This document shows, one piece after another, positions 47,701 to 60,590 of a stretch of 64,000 bases of DNA. How positions within the stretch are numbered: position 1 is the stretch's first letter; every line of letters starts with the position of its first letter. The notes under the pieces were generated by a model. It had not been told where the DNA came from and ran no database searches. It was given only the letters and a program-made list of their open reading frames with translations. Source of the stretch: Ignelater luminosus (taxonomy: Eukaryota > Arthropoda > Insecta > Coleoptera > Elateridae); assembly GCA_011009095.1 (NCBI GenBank), contig VTPC01090570.1, forward strand, positions 557,233 through 621,232. The letters run 5' to 3'. Both the position numbers and the translations under genes were made by a program.

Positions 47701-49477
47701 TCGTCATTGATTTATGTCGAAATCTGTTGTTTCTAAATTAACGATCTCATGCAAGGGTTTTATTTAGATTAATAGATAAAGAGTATAAACCTTTAATAAC
47801 CTTTGCTTTTTGTTTCATTTATTACGTGCACTTTACGGTTGGAAATTAAACGGTACCTACTTTAACAAAACTTTATAACCTCATTTCTTGTAATATTTAA
47901 AAGAAAGAAGTGTTCTTTTCTTTTATTTAAAACAAAAGTTGAGTGTGTAAACAAAAACAAAACTTGAAAACACAAGTACTCATTTTATAGTAGTTATTTA
48001 TTGTCTTTACAAAGGAAGCTTACTAAATGTAATTCTGAGGAATTCCGCGAGGGTTACACGATTAATAGGTGTCTGTGAAAGTTTGATAGGTGTAAACTTC
48101 CGAGCACTCAAATCCAAATATTTCAGAGGTAAACATACTTTTAGTAATACGAAATTGACTTTATGATTTCTGCATTATTATAATAATTACAAAATTATAG
48201 CATTCAGCTTAATATTAACATGAAAATATGTTTGATGTACAAAATAAATGCAATATAATTAATGGACTTTAGTTGGTAATGAGTGGCGGCTTTGTATTAA
48301 GGGAGAACAACTTAAAAAAAAAAAACGTAACTAATTGAATATACGTGCATACAATGGTAAATCCAACTGATGAATTCTTTCTTCTTTCTTATTTTTAACA
48401 TCCTGTATAATCTCGTGTATTTATTATCATTCTTTGAGTTTTTCTAACTTTAAGACAATCTGAAATTAAAAAGTCTAAATAAGAGATTGAAAGAAAACAC
48501 AGAACTTTGTTTTGTTTATGTTTAATTAAACAAAGATCTTAGTAAATGCATTTTTACTCAAAAATGACTCATTCCATAAGAAAAATTCAAAAGTAACTGT
48601 TTTAGTTGAATGAATTTTCTCTTAATTTGTTCATGAAATGCAGAGAAAAAACCGAAATATTTTAACATTAAGGATGAGTGAGCCACCTTTTTTTACTAAA
48701 ACGACAAGCTTCAGTTCAGAAAAAGATTTTGCAATAAAAACTTTTTAGCTCAAATAATATCAATGCAAAAAAAGCTTAAATAAAGAACACGAATATTTCT
48801 GTGCGCGGGTATGGTCTGAAGGTCAAGTTTGGACAAATGTTTAGGTATTGAACCTTTCGGGCCAATCGAACTCTTTAAGATGGTTGGGTTTGTGTAGCAT
48901 ATCAAGGTCTTTGAATGAAAAACAGTTCTCCCTATTAACAGTTACTTTTTCTTATAATTTCTCTTTTACTTCTTTTGTATTTTGTTATGATTCTAACATC
49001 TTTATAATAGTAAGAAGTGATGGCTGACAGTAAAATTCTGCAAGCGATATTTCTAGTTTCTAAATTGGATTACTGCGCAGCTTAGTTTCAAGTATGAATT
49101 TAGCTTTTGCCAAATCGTGAACTTCTACGCACTGTTTGAATAACTGATCAGCACATGAACCCCGCTATTGTCACAAAAGTTGATAATTTGCAGCATTTTA
49201 AACTCATGGGTGCTTTGCGTACTGAGCATAGATCTATAAAGCTAAAATAGATAAAGCAAAAAAGAAGCAAAACTCATTCAAAATATCGAAAACGTTATTT
49301 TCTCTGAATGCAGTCTTATTTATCCTCCAAATAGTTTGCTAATCGGAAAACCAAAAGCTAAAACTACAATTCGTTTCTTGCTTAAAAATGTAAGGCAAAT
49401 GTAATTCCTTAACTAATTTGGGTATGTTGGGATACCGGGAATAAACTTTTGGGTTTCTAATTCTTTTTTTACGATCT
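44731..49477. other. Intergenic, mostly anonymous
   Basis: A TACAGGGTG motif (46075-46083) with a degraded inverted ACCACCCTGCAT near 46248 may bound a roughly 190-bp MITE. A TATATAAAG sequence near 47127 precedes a 73-codon frame at 47212-47433, but nothing supports a gene. The rest is AT-rich with no recognised content. Confidence 0.4.
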
Positions 49478-49790
49478 ATGAATTCAAACGTTCTAAACCG
49501 AGACAATAGAACTCAAGAACATCCACATTATATTTACTGTTTAATGTATATGGGGAATATTGTCCAAGGAGGCCTCTTTGCTGACCAAACTGTATCAGTG
49601 TGTTTGCTTTGCGGTTCCGGTCAGGGTTCAGGCCTGCATCCTGGCCACGTTGCCCTACTCTTCTTCTTTAATTTTCTTGGAATAGAAATGGGTGTAGTTA
49701 CCTGTGGTGATCACTGATCGGGGTTATCTTTGTTTGCAGACGAGTCGAACTGCGCCCTCCATTAACCTTCTCAAGAAAGCTAAAACGCTC
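49478..49790 (+). pseudogene. Possible non-LTR reverse transcriptase scrap
   Basis: GSGQGSGLHPGHVALLFFFN resembles a decayed 'GVPQGSxLGPLLFLLFIN' box, and LSLFADESNCAL follows at the right distance for a F/YADD box. Nothing else of the element is recognisable, so this is tentative. Confidence 0.3.
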
Positions 49791-52700
49791 TAAAGAGAGA
49801 TACATACGAATAAGGAGTTAGGCTATGGTTATTCCTCCACTATTTTTAACAAAAACAAGTTTCATCTGTATCAATAGCACTTGCCGTTCTAAAAATACTG
49901 GATACCTGTCGAAAAAACAGAAAACGATTGTTGATGCCCAGATCGCTAAAATGGCCACTGTCTATTAATACAGAATAAAAAATCCGAAATCAATACGGCT
50001 ATGCGTTTCGAAGATTCAGAATATTTCTCGAGTGAAAACAACAACAAAAATTTGGAAATATCTTCGATGAAGAAAATCCTCATCTCTATATGACACGTCA
50101 TCACGGAGCAATCTCATCGTAATAACTTTAATAATAAAAAATAGAAGAAACACGCCAGCTACGTAACGGCGATGGTAGAGAGAAAATTTCGCAAGTTTTT
50201 GCAGCTAAACCGTGTCAAGTACTATCGTGTAACTTTTTGGAGAAAAATGAGCATATTTCGACACCTATTATGTTCCTGCAGGCAGGCGTATCTTGCCCAA
50301 AAAAGAACAAAATAAAAGATGTACAGTGCAAATTTCCAAATTCAAACTTTGAGAAATTGCTCTTATACATTCCGCAACTAAAAGATGTGTTATTGAATAC
50401 AAAACAAGTCAGTGTAAGTTCAAAAACAGTAAGAGGGAGACCAGTTGCAGTTTGAAAGAGCTCAAAATCAATAGAGTCAAGTTTGGGGAACAATACGCTT
50501 AATGTGATTTTGTGCAAAACGTTAGTTTAATTCTAAGCGGTGTACGTCACGGTTGTCATAGCAGCCTTGTAAACACAACTGATGCTTTCTACTTGTAAAA
50601 GTAAGTATTGGAAAACTCAAGTTGTGACATTAAAATGTAAAATTAAGAAACGACGTAATACAGTAATAAATCTAACTAATCTACTTAACAGAAAGAAACT
50701 TAAGTATTTGTCCAAGATCCTTCTAGCGCGTACTCTTAAGCAAGCAGGCACATCAATGTTATTCGACTCTTCTTTGGCCTTAACGGTAAAATAAATTTGA
50801 TTTTTGAGGGTAAGACATATATGTGTTGTTGTGTTGTGGTGGAACGCTAACGAGAGGTTCTGTAATAACCAGGTGGCAGTGCGGTAGCGCTTTTACGGTT
50901 GAGGCTGAGGCTTCTTCTTTATGGTTTAATCATCGCTATATTATAATGCTGGATTCTTTTCTATTTCTACGTAAAACTTACAGTCAACACGATTTAAAGC
51001 TGCAAGTCGTTTTGGAAATAATGGATAGGTATTTAGAAATGAGGTTTTCGCACTTTGAAATTCTGGAGGCCGGAAAGTACCAAGAAATCTACCAAAAGCA
51101 AACCTTCTTTGGATTTACTTTCTTGGTAAAATCACTTCTGTAAAATTGATTGAATGTTGAATTTAACTACCGACAAGATGCTAATGAAGTTTCCTCTGAT
51201 TTATATCTCTATAACTATAGCTCACCGTTTACCTTAGCATGCCCTCAAACAGAATTTATATGAAATTGAAACACTTACTTTTTAACAAAATTTAAAAACA
51301 TTTTATAGTTGTTTAGAGATTGTGGAGTTTGTGTATTTGCATTTTGTTTGCGTATTTTCGTCAATCACGTTTAAATGATGTGTATTAACTTCATATTTTG
51401 CGAGTAAAGTATAAATGTGTCCACTTGCATTCCCTAGTGTCGGGTTTTCTAGAGTTTCGTAATTGTATACATTTTATGATATAATAGTCCAAGGAAGAAG
51501 AAATTTTTACCCATGACAAGGCGACTAATTGGCTAATCGGGTGCATTTTTATACAGTAATGTCTTTACGTCACAAAAATAGTAGTCACATGATTTAAACA
51601 ATGTTTTAAATTAAAGCGATTAAATAATCGTCGAGATTTAAATTGTTCATGTCCATTGGGTTCGTATAGTCTAAGAAATAAAAGCGTGCTTAAAAAAACA
51701 AAATGTGGTAAAGAATACTAATTTATAAATCTGCATGACTCAGTTTATTCTGTCTAAAACGTGAAAAAATCATAAAAATGTTGAATAAATATCAAAGCAA
51801 ATGTTCCTGATTCTTTTGTTTCAACTCGTATTTTTTCTTTTTATTAATTTTTGTTTATTTTTTAATTTCCCACACATTTACATCTTTTTCCGTTTTTACT
51901 GTTTGTACGAACATTTTTTTAATTACCTTTTCCTGAAACCAACCAACCATTTATTTTCAATTTACATTATCGTTTTCTGAACGTGTAAAGCTTTGTCAGT
52001 TACAAAATCTAAAGGCGGAATTTTGAAATATGCTGTTTTAATTGCAGAAATAATTTTGGTAACATCGGAGCTTAGTTTGGTAGCATAAAGGTTATACAAT
52101 TCAAACAGATTAATTGGTATTGATATTAAAGTGAAATTTCATGCTTTGTTCTGTTCTCTACATCCTTTTGTGCCTAAAACAAACCGCAAAATAATATAAT
52201 ACAATGCAGAGTTTTGCAAGAAAGTAGGTACATATTAGTAATAATATACAAAGGAAGAAGATTTTGAATTTTTAATCCGTTATTTTGCTGGTATTAGAAG
52301 ATTTATCTCGTCCCCTTCGTGAAGGTTTATCTCTATCTTCCTAGTTAAAGTTTTCCATTGTTTAATGCACGTTCACGGTACGTAGCAAGAATAATGCAGT
52401 TTTACAACAAAAATAGTCTGGTCTAGCGCGATGTATCTCCGATATTAAATTCAAGAATGCTGCGCCCCACACATAGTATCACTTTGTATTTTAGATATGT
52501 ATACACGCAATAAAACTACTTTGAATTCATAACGCACAAATATTTCTATGCTTTACGATTACGAATTGCGAAGCGCATTTAGCAATTTGCATCTTAGGCT
52601 GTAAAACAATAATTCATGGCACCCACTAAAACTAAAAATGCGAAGCATTCAAAAGCTGAAGAAACTCCTGCATTGTGCTCCGTATTATTCTAACTTTACG

Positions 52701-55329
52701 TATGCATATAGCACATCCAGGTCGAGTACAAGCAAAACATGACAACAACATGATGTACGTACATTGATTCGATAAGAAATTAAAGATTTTTTAGAAAATT
52801 CCGTGGGGATTCCAGCTTTCTCGTTCTGCAAACGTTTGTATAGGTGAAAAGCCTTTTGAATAGTTACCTAAAGAATTGCTAAGAGTTGTGCGGATTAAAC
52901 TGGAAGCATTTTATATATTTTTATAAAACTGACAACCACACGTCCAAACATTTTACTCAACTTGATTACCGGAATAACCAATTTGTATTTTGGTGGAGAG
53001 ATGCGGGTTTCTGTCACCGATTGTACTCATCTGCCGCTGAATATGTCACGTACAGACAATGGGACGTGGCCTGGATATGTCTAAGATACCTTCGGTTGAA
53101 CAAATACCAAAAAATAAAGTTTCTCTAGCTGTGTTCTGTAGAAATTTAAGCAATCGCGGTCTTAAAAATGAAAATAAAAGTTAAATACGAGGGAAAGTGT
53201 GCTAAACATGATTTCAAACAGTATAAATTTTTCTCGGTGATTTAATTTTGCTTCATTTATTTAATTGACGGATAATTTGTTAGACGATGCTCGTGAAAGC
53301 ATTCTAATTAGAGCTTTAACCTTTGCCTTTTTAGTGACCTATTTCGCCATTTCTCTTATTTAATCGCGAATTCACACAAGTGAGCAAATCACACTTTTTG
53401 CTTTCGAGTGTTTAATAAAACTTTTTAAAACTTTCCGGCAAGGTAACTGTAGAATTAAAAAAATACGCTACTCTCGTTAAATGTATCAAAGAGGGAAATT
53501 CTGCCCAAAATACATTCCATGCATTCCAACATAATTGTTTCGTGTACAACACTAATGAGCAATTACCTTTTTACAGATTGCTTTATAACAGTCTTCTTCA
53601 ATATCCCGAGTATTCTACGCATCCTTGCACAACCATTGTTCCATTGTTTCATAAACTACAACAATAATATTATTAAAATTATCAAGGAACGCTACGATTA
53701 TTTGAGATTAACTAAGATGATAATAATAATAATACTATTAACCTAGAAATTGTCTAAAATAAATGTAAGTAACTTCTTTGGTGTACCTACTGATGCAAAT
53801 ATTGTCATTCAGGTTTTGTTATTGTATACAAGAGCACCAATTATAAGACTCTTTAGGTTTTACTTTAACATAAATTCGAAAAGAATTATTGTAAATAGAC
53901 AATTAGAAAATAATGAAGTACTAATGCAACAAAATTCCGAGTCAGGATCAAATCTAAATATTTTTTAAATATTACTCTTCTTCCGACTGATAGAGATAAA
54001 TGTAAATAGAGACGGTGGCGTAGAAACTATTGTTATTGGGGAGGGGAATCTGATTGATTGTTCCTGTTGAATAATTCAGTTATTAAGAAAGGTAAAGATT
54101 TCAAGTTTTTTAAACCAATAGGGCTAGAAAGAATATTATCAATAAATACTAAATCATTCTGGTCACCATCTTGAATTAAAATAGACAATAATTGTTTTTA
54201 TTGAATTTTTTAAAAGTATATTATTCAACTTTTCAATGATACTAAGACAGTACTATGCTTACTGTTTTCAAAATCGTAAGAAAGCTGATGATTATTAAGT
54301 AGTTTTTAGTTAGGTTTAGTGCATCAATCGCGCCTCACTACATCACAGACTAAACATCTCTTTACAAAAAAACAACTGCTCATTCTTTCCAAGGTCTTAT
54401 CCCTCTTTATAACCTGTAACATTACAATCTATAAAGCATCAAAAATCAGTACAACTATATTTATTTTAAGTAGCACAAGTAAAAGATTTAAATAAGAAAA
54501 CTAAAATATGTCGTCAAGGATAAATCTTGTCGTCTGACTTTGCGTCAATAAATTAATCAGTATAACAAAATAAAAACGTAATGACGTAAAAACTGTTAGT
54601 ACATTTAAAACTATTTCATGATTTGTAGAATCAAGAACACCGTCGGTATTTTACCACGCCTCCTTCTATTGTTTCAAAACAGTCGAGTTTCTCTATTTTT
54701 TAAAAATTTGGCAATCAAGTTGTCTCCTTCTGGGATGCACACAATGGAGCTTTTCAGTAGCTAATATTCCAAACTATCGCATGAAAATAAAATTTCACAA
54801 AAGACAACTATGCAATGGTTCAAAATCGATCAAAATTAGATTTCCCAAAATATCCTGAACAGAAAATAATTGAAGACCGTTCGTACCTGGTTCATGTGTT
54901 GAATTCTTAGGTTCTTAAGTTCCATCTTGAAAGGACGTTTATTCTTCGCCATTTCCCGAAAATATCATGTTTTTCACCAGAAAGCTTTTGCATGTCAAAA
55001 ACGTAAGATGTGTGAAGTGTTCATGTCTAGATAGGTCGGTTTAAAACTTCTATAACGTGAAAACAAAAGAAAATTAAACCTATGTTTGTCTGAAATCTTT
55101 TTCTTGCAATCACATCTATTCTCTGTTGAAAAAGTTTGTAAAGAGACTAAAATTCGATCCCAATGTGACTTTGCTCTGTTTGTGCTTATGTGTAAAGCAG
55201 GTCTCATCAGCAATGTACATTTAATGTCCGAATTGTATAGATTAGTTAACCGATAGATTTTCATCGGCTGTATCTGTTAGTTTAAAATCTTTTGTGCTTT
55301 GTATTTTATAAAATATGCTTATCCAGTGT
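49791..55329. other. Intergenic, nothing firmly recognised
   Basis: AT-rich. Frames at 50215-50517, 50823-51143, 52886-53128 and 53519-53968 were read and match no family I know. A trinucleotide ATA/TAA run lies near 53719-53736. Confidence 0.4.
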
Positions 55330-56060
55330 CAACGTGAAAAAAATTTACTTAACAAAGCAGGAATATAGACATAGATGCTATTGTAGAGGTTCAAATCCTC
55401 CAGAACGTCATCTCTGTCTCGTTTGTGGAAGCTAATTTAACACCTTCAGTGGGATGCTTCAGGATGTACCCAATCAAATACAACAATTATGTACAATACA
55501 ATTCGATTCAGGTTTCATCTAGGTGGGCCGAAGAGGAAATCGACAGAATGGCCAAATTAGAAATAGACTATCAAGGTCGAGCCATCAATATGTATTCAAC
55601 ATGGCATTTTTCAAATCGTACCCGAAATGCCATTCAAAGCCGTAGATCTAATGTTTATAAATGTGTTTGTTCAGCTAGATCGCTCCAGATCTCCTGAAAA
55701 TAGATATACACCTCTTATATTAAATATCTTATCTTTCCAATTCTTCATTGGAGGATGAGGATTTTCACAATCAACCAGAGGTGATCCAATCGTTTGTTAC
55801 CTCGTCACACTTAATAGAGCAATGGGACAATTGAATAGCGGCCAAACTAACATTTCTGATGCTCTTTATAGAATTGTCCAAGGTGATAAAAGCCTTCTCA
55901 ACGAAATCTTGAAGAATTTCCTTAAACAAATTTAGCACAAGGGCACCTCATCAAAACCCAGAAGAATTAAAACAGTTCGGAAGCCTCACCGACTCAATAC
56001 TAGAAAACAAAAATACAAAGTCATCCAGAATCTTTACCAAGACATCCCAAATAATTAGCG
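55330..56060 (+). pseudogene. Non-LTR element N-terminal fragment with zinc finger and Myb-like motif (R2-like)
   Basis: PPERHLCLVCGS then FNTFSGM looks like a broken C2H2 finger. The next frame encodes RWAEEEIDRMAKLEIDYQG, then INMYSTWHFSNRTRNAIQSR, RSNVYK. This matches the 'W..EE...MA..E......IN......RT..AIK..R...Y' Myb-like block that precedes reverse transcriptase in R2-type elements. A basic TRKQKYKVIQNLYQD stretch near 56000 fits the following linker. Reverse transcriptase itself is not recognisable. Confidence 0.5.
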
Positions 56061-59000
56061 GATTGCATATTACACAACAAGCCTTTCATAAAATCCAATG
56101 GCGTCTGATTACTTCGGATGAAAGTTCATTGGTCATTAATTAGAGGAAGTCTAGTGTTAGCGGCCTAGACCATCATACAATCAAAGAAGCACAGAAAATT
56201 TTATTCCAAACTTTTCTTAAGAACGTTCACCATCTTATCAAATATTTGTCAGGAAACCCTGGACTTAAACGGAACATGCGCTGATGCTTTGACAGACTAG
56301 GAGTAATGTGTTTAGCAGTCCAAATTGTTACCATTTTCTATAGGCGCATCAACTGTCTGTTTAAGGGCAAAACTTGCAAACTAGACTATTACAAATTATC
56401 AAGCGAGAGTAGATTAACCGCTTACAGGATTCAAGTGTGGTTCGGTAATGACCTAATTCAAGGTGCATCCAGTCATTGGATACATTGTCGTCCAATTTTC
56501 TGAAGTGCAATTAAGAGGCAATCTTTTGCCTACCATGCGTATATCAGCTAACGTATTTTTCTAAGAAAGAAAGAATGGCTAGTTGATCAAAGGCACACAT
56601 TCTCTCAGAAAATCTAATCTTGTTTAGCGGAAAGGCTATAGAAGTCACAAATCTTTCAGTTGGAGCGAGAAGAACCTTGTGCCAATCAAATCAGCAAATT
56701 GCCACTAAGAACTATATAATTAACAATGTCATAAATGGTTCGATCTGCATTCATTCCGAGTTTATGAAAACCATTTGGTTTAAGAACAACGAAATAGTGC
56801 TTTATTGCTCTTGTTTTTTATAACTTTTATTATAAATCATAATTCTATCATTAAGTATCATCAATTCTTCTTCTTGAACAGCTTGGATGAGGATAATTTC
56901 TTTTATTAAATTTTATTTTAACGTTTATTTCCTGTTAAGTACGCATTAGTATTTAATTACTCTATATTTATTATATTGGGTAAAAGAACGCCATCTATTT
57001 TATTCTGTGTGACTCTATTTTGCGAAGCACGGAATAAGCGGGTACTACTCATTGGTAGTATTCCCTTTCGCGTGCTTTTATGGCTTTTGCTACGTCTACG
57101 TCAAAAGTTTCCAAGTGGTATACTAAACTAAACGAAGCTAATTCAGTCGTACTTAATTATGACAATTTTTCTCAAAACAAATTCTTTCTTCTAATCGTTT
57201 GGCGATTAAAGTAAAGCTGTTGGTACAAGGTTAGTTTTATTTGGGAAGGGGGATGGCAATGTTTACTAAGCTGCTCTTAATAACACTTTCTTGTATAGAT
57301 ATTGCGACATTCTTGTATCAGAAATTTTATTTTGTTACTAGATCTCCTAACCAAGGGTGTAGTTGAAATTGAAAAGTTAGGCTTGAATATAAAAATATTT
57401 ACTTATTACTTAAATTTCAATACCCAGGGCATCTTCTTTTAAACTTAGCTATTGTCTGTTATACGTATATTTTGATAACATTTTGTTGGTATATCTTGTC
57501 TTGATCTCATAGTTCTCAAAACTTTTGGAACTCGCCTGGTATAAAGAGAAACTACGTCGGAAGTAATTTTTATAAAACAAAATGACGATTTGTAGATACG
57601 AAAGGAAACCCTTCTGAAATATTTATTCAGAGAACGCGTCCGGTAAACTCGAGATTGTAGTTATTTCACTCCATTTTGTTACATTACCAATTTTGCAGTA
57701 TGGTAATTTGTCGAGTTTGTACCTATCAGCACGTAAAATTGCTTTACTTTAATGGCTGCCTTTTATCTTGAATTTACAACGAGAAAAACGTAGTAATTAA
57801 GTCTCTAGTGGATTTATCGCTACCAAGAAATTACCAGCGAAAGACTTTACAGCTAATGTCATAATTTCATATACATAATATAATCTCGATTGTTGATACT
57901 ATCAGAATATGAAGGGGAGGTGTAGGTAATGCGTGACATTATGTCGTGACCCAGGTGCAAGTGCAACCGCAGGGTTCACTTTTGATATTCGCTGACGGAA
58001 ACGGGAGATATAATATGTCGATAACACGTTTGCATTTTAAAAGCAAGTTTATTGTGGAATTTCAGAGGAACTAATATTGTTTATTCAAATTTTACTTTCT
58101 GTTTTACTTACCGCATGATAGATGTCTTTTTAAAATTAAACGGGAAAGTCGGAATGTAGATTAAAATCTTTTAGGTTTAAGCGGTTCAATTTTAAAATGA
58201 AATTTTAACTTTTTCGATTTTACCTTCAGATATTTTTGTTTGATACTGACTGTAGTGAAAATGTTTTCTCAAGTTTTTTTATGGTTGAATGTCGTTTTCG
58301 TGATCAGACTTTTCGCTTTATCAAAGTTTGTCTATAATAAATATTAATTTCCGGCGTTAGATTTTCAATATGGTATGTTCGTCGTTACCCCATCACGTAG
58401 ACGACTCTCATCCAATGTTCGCAAGCTTTTAACTCTTTAGATTTCAGATATTAGATCTTTTCAGTAAAGAAATTTACGCCATGAAATTACAGAGTGCGCA
58501 GCCTAATCACTACGCACACAAAAAGCCATTGAAATTGAAAATAGCAATTGTAAGAGTCTAACATGGTGGCACCTAATGGGATAGGGAGCGTTAGGGTAAA
58601 ATAGGAAATCGGGGAAGTTGTGGCCCTAATCTAAAGGTGAGGGCTGTAATACTGATGACGGGTGGATGTGACACAGTGCTGACCGCAGTAATCATGCTCG
58701 TTAGAACCGCCCCAATTAAGGCCAACTTCTTAAGGGCTTGCACCCTCAGGTGATGTCTTTCATCGTGTCCTTACAATGACCTAGCGAAATTGTTGTATAA
58801 TTGGATGGATGCTTGAATTCTAGATAATTGAATGTACTGTTTAATCTAAACCCTTCAGCGTGAATATATTTAGTGCAAAGTTATCCTCTTCTAGGAAATC
58901 GAAGTGTAACATTCTTATTAGTGGAAACTGGAATATGTTTATTTGTTATAAAAATAAAAATTGAAACTGAAGCATTATTGACTTTTTTTTACTGAAACGA

Positions 59001-59459
59001 AACCAAACTTAAACTTATTTGTGAAAATGAATTCACGATTTTAGTTAAGTAGATTCTATTTCAGAAATTCTAAACAATTGATTGTAAAACAAACAAAAAT
59101 TTAAATTTCAAAATAGGTAGTGTAAAACAAATGAATTAACTCCTTTTGACTTCGAAATGCTGTATATGCTCGAACGAACTGTAAAAGTTGCATACAGGAA
59201 TTTATCTGTATCATTAAAGGATTGTTGTTAGTTTTCATCTCCTTCATTGATTTAAATAGCTTTGCTAGTGACAGCGATTGTTATTGATTTTCAGAACTTA
59301 TATGAAACTGGTAAAAAGCATATGATACTAAAAAAATTTTCTGAGTTAAAAGTTTAAAATTTATAATAGTAATAATAATAAAGATAGTATATAATAAATA
59401 AAAAAGCTGTTGGTTTAATTGAAGACAATTAAAAGATACACAGATCTACTTAGACGAAT
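56061..59459. other. Intergenic; includes a GC-raised non-coding patch at about 58.4-58.8 kb
   Basis: Frames at 56306-56503 and 56620-56823 are unidentified and may be further LINE debris. 57940-58020 and 58380-58790 are noticeably richer in G and C than their flanks but have no coding frame. Confidence 0.4.
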
Positions 59460-60590
59460 ATTTTCCAAGCAAATTGCAGAGAAGAGGAAAGCCTTCAAAC
59501 CTAAACTCATAGAAATCAGAAAACAAGAAAAATGACAGAGTTAATGTCATAATATCAATGGAGAAATCTTGAATCCAACATATGAGAAAGAAGAGATAGA
59601 AACTAAAGAGGGAAGACAAATCCATATAACCTTGAAGAAACCAAAGACGGAATAAAGAGAAGAAGACAGAAAAAAGTAAATATGAACTAGGATCAGCTTG
59701 CCTGAAAGAAGAAACACACGCATGAACATTTTAGAAGATAAGGACCTACAAACAAACCAAAAGCCCTGATGCAATTACTATTAGCGTCTGTCCAAAATAG
59801 GGAGGACATCACAAACAAAGACCAAACACAGTAACAAATAGCAACTATCACATACATGAGAACACAGGATGATAACACAAAAACGAGAAGAATATAATAA
59901 CACAAGAAAGACAATCGAAAACAAAGAGAAAAATAAAAACGCCGATATATGATGCTGATTACAGATAGACAACAATCAAAGAAGAAAGAGATATTAAAAG
60001 AGACTAGACACAACACTTTGTAAGAATTAAAGAATAAAAAAATTAAAGAAACAATGCTTCAATTAAGAAACAACAAAACAGGCAGCCCGGATAAATTAAA
60101 GCAAGAATAGTAGACTCTACGATAAATTATGGAAGAAAAAAAAGACGCTACAGGATTCCACAAAGGGCATCATTATATCAATACACAAGGGAGATGGTAA
60201 AGAAGAAGGAAGAATAGAAGGGGAAGAACATAATATTAAGAAATACCTTTGGTACAGTCAAAGAACAAGATAGCAATAGAAGATTAATGAACCATGAGAT
60301 ATTTAAGATAACTAAAAAGAGCCAGAGGTTAAAATAGTTGAGATATATTCACAGAATGGAGGAAAGTAAAGAGCGAAAGATCATAACAACTTAAAATTTC
60401 GGATATGGCAGACAAAGAGGAAAGCAGAAAATTAGTTGGAAAAGCAGTAGACAAAGTGACATTATAAAAATCAAAGTGGAAAAGTGGACATAATTAATGA
60501 AAGATAGGAAAGTTTGGTTAAAAACCTGTAAAAGAGCAAAGATACGGCCAAAACCAATAAATCTCACAACCAGGGTCTGATAAATTTTAG
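59460..60590 (+). pseudogene. Non-LTR retrotransposon ORF2 relic
   Basis: Read in shifting frames: KETMLQLRNNKTGSPDKLKQ matches the 'AIxxLKNNKAPGxDxIxxEL' block before reverse transcriptase. Much later RYIHRMEESKERKI, RGKQKISWKS and VEKWT then LMKDRKVWLKTCKRAKIRP match the terminal 'GHVxRM...RGRPxxxW...DRxxWR' block. The catalytic centre is missing or unreadable. The plus strand is very A/G-rich, which gives long meaningless open frames on the opposite strand (59547-60016). Confidence 0.6.

Noticed and set aside
55380-55420. tRNA-like B box (GGTTCAAATCC) with a possible T arm
   Set aside because: No matching acceptor stem, D arm or anticodon arm upstream. The bases are explained by the coding text of an R2-like fragment (GSNPPERHLCLVCGS).
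59547-60016. Long Cys/Ser/Phe-rich minus-strand frames that look like membrane proteins
   Set aside because: They are the complement of a purine-rich LINE relic on the plus strand, whose motifs are in the other direction.
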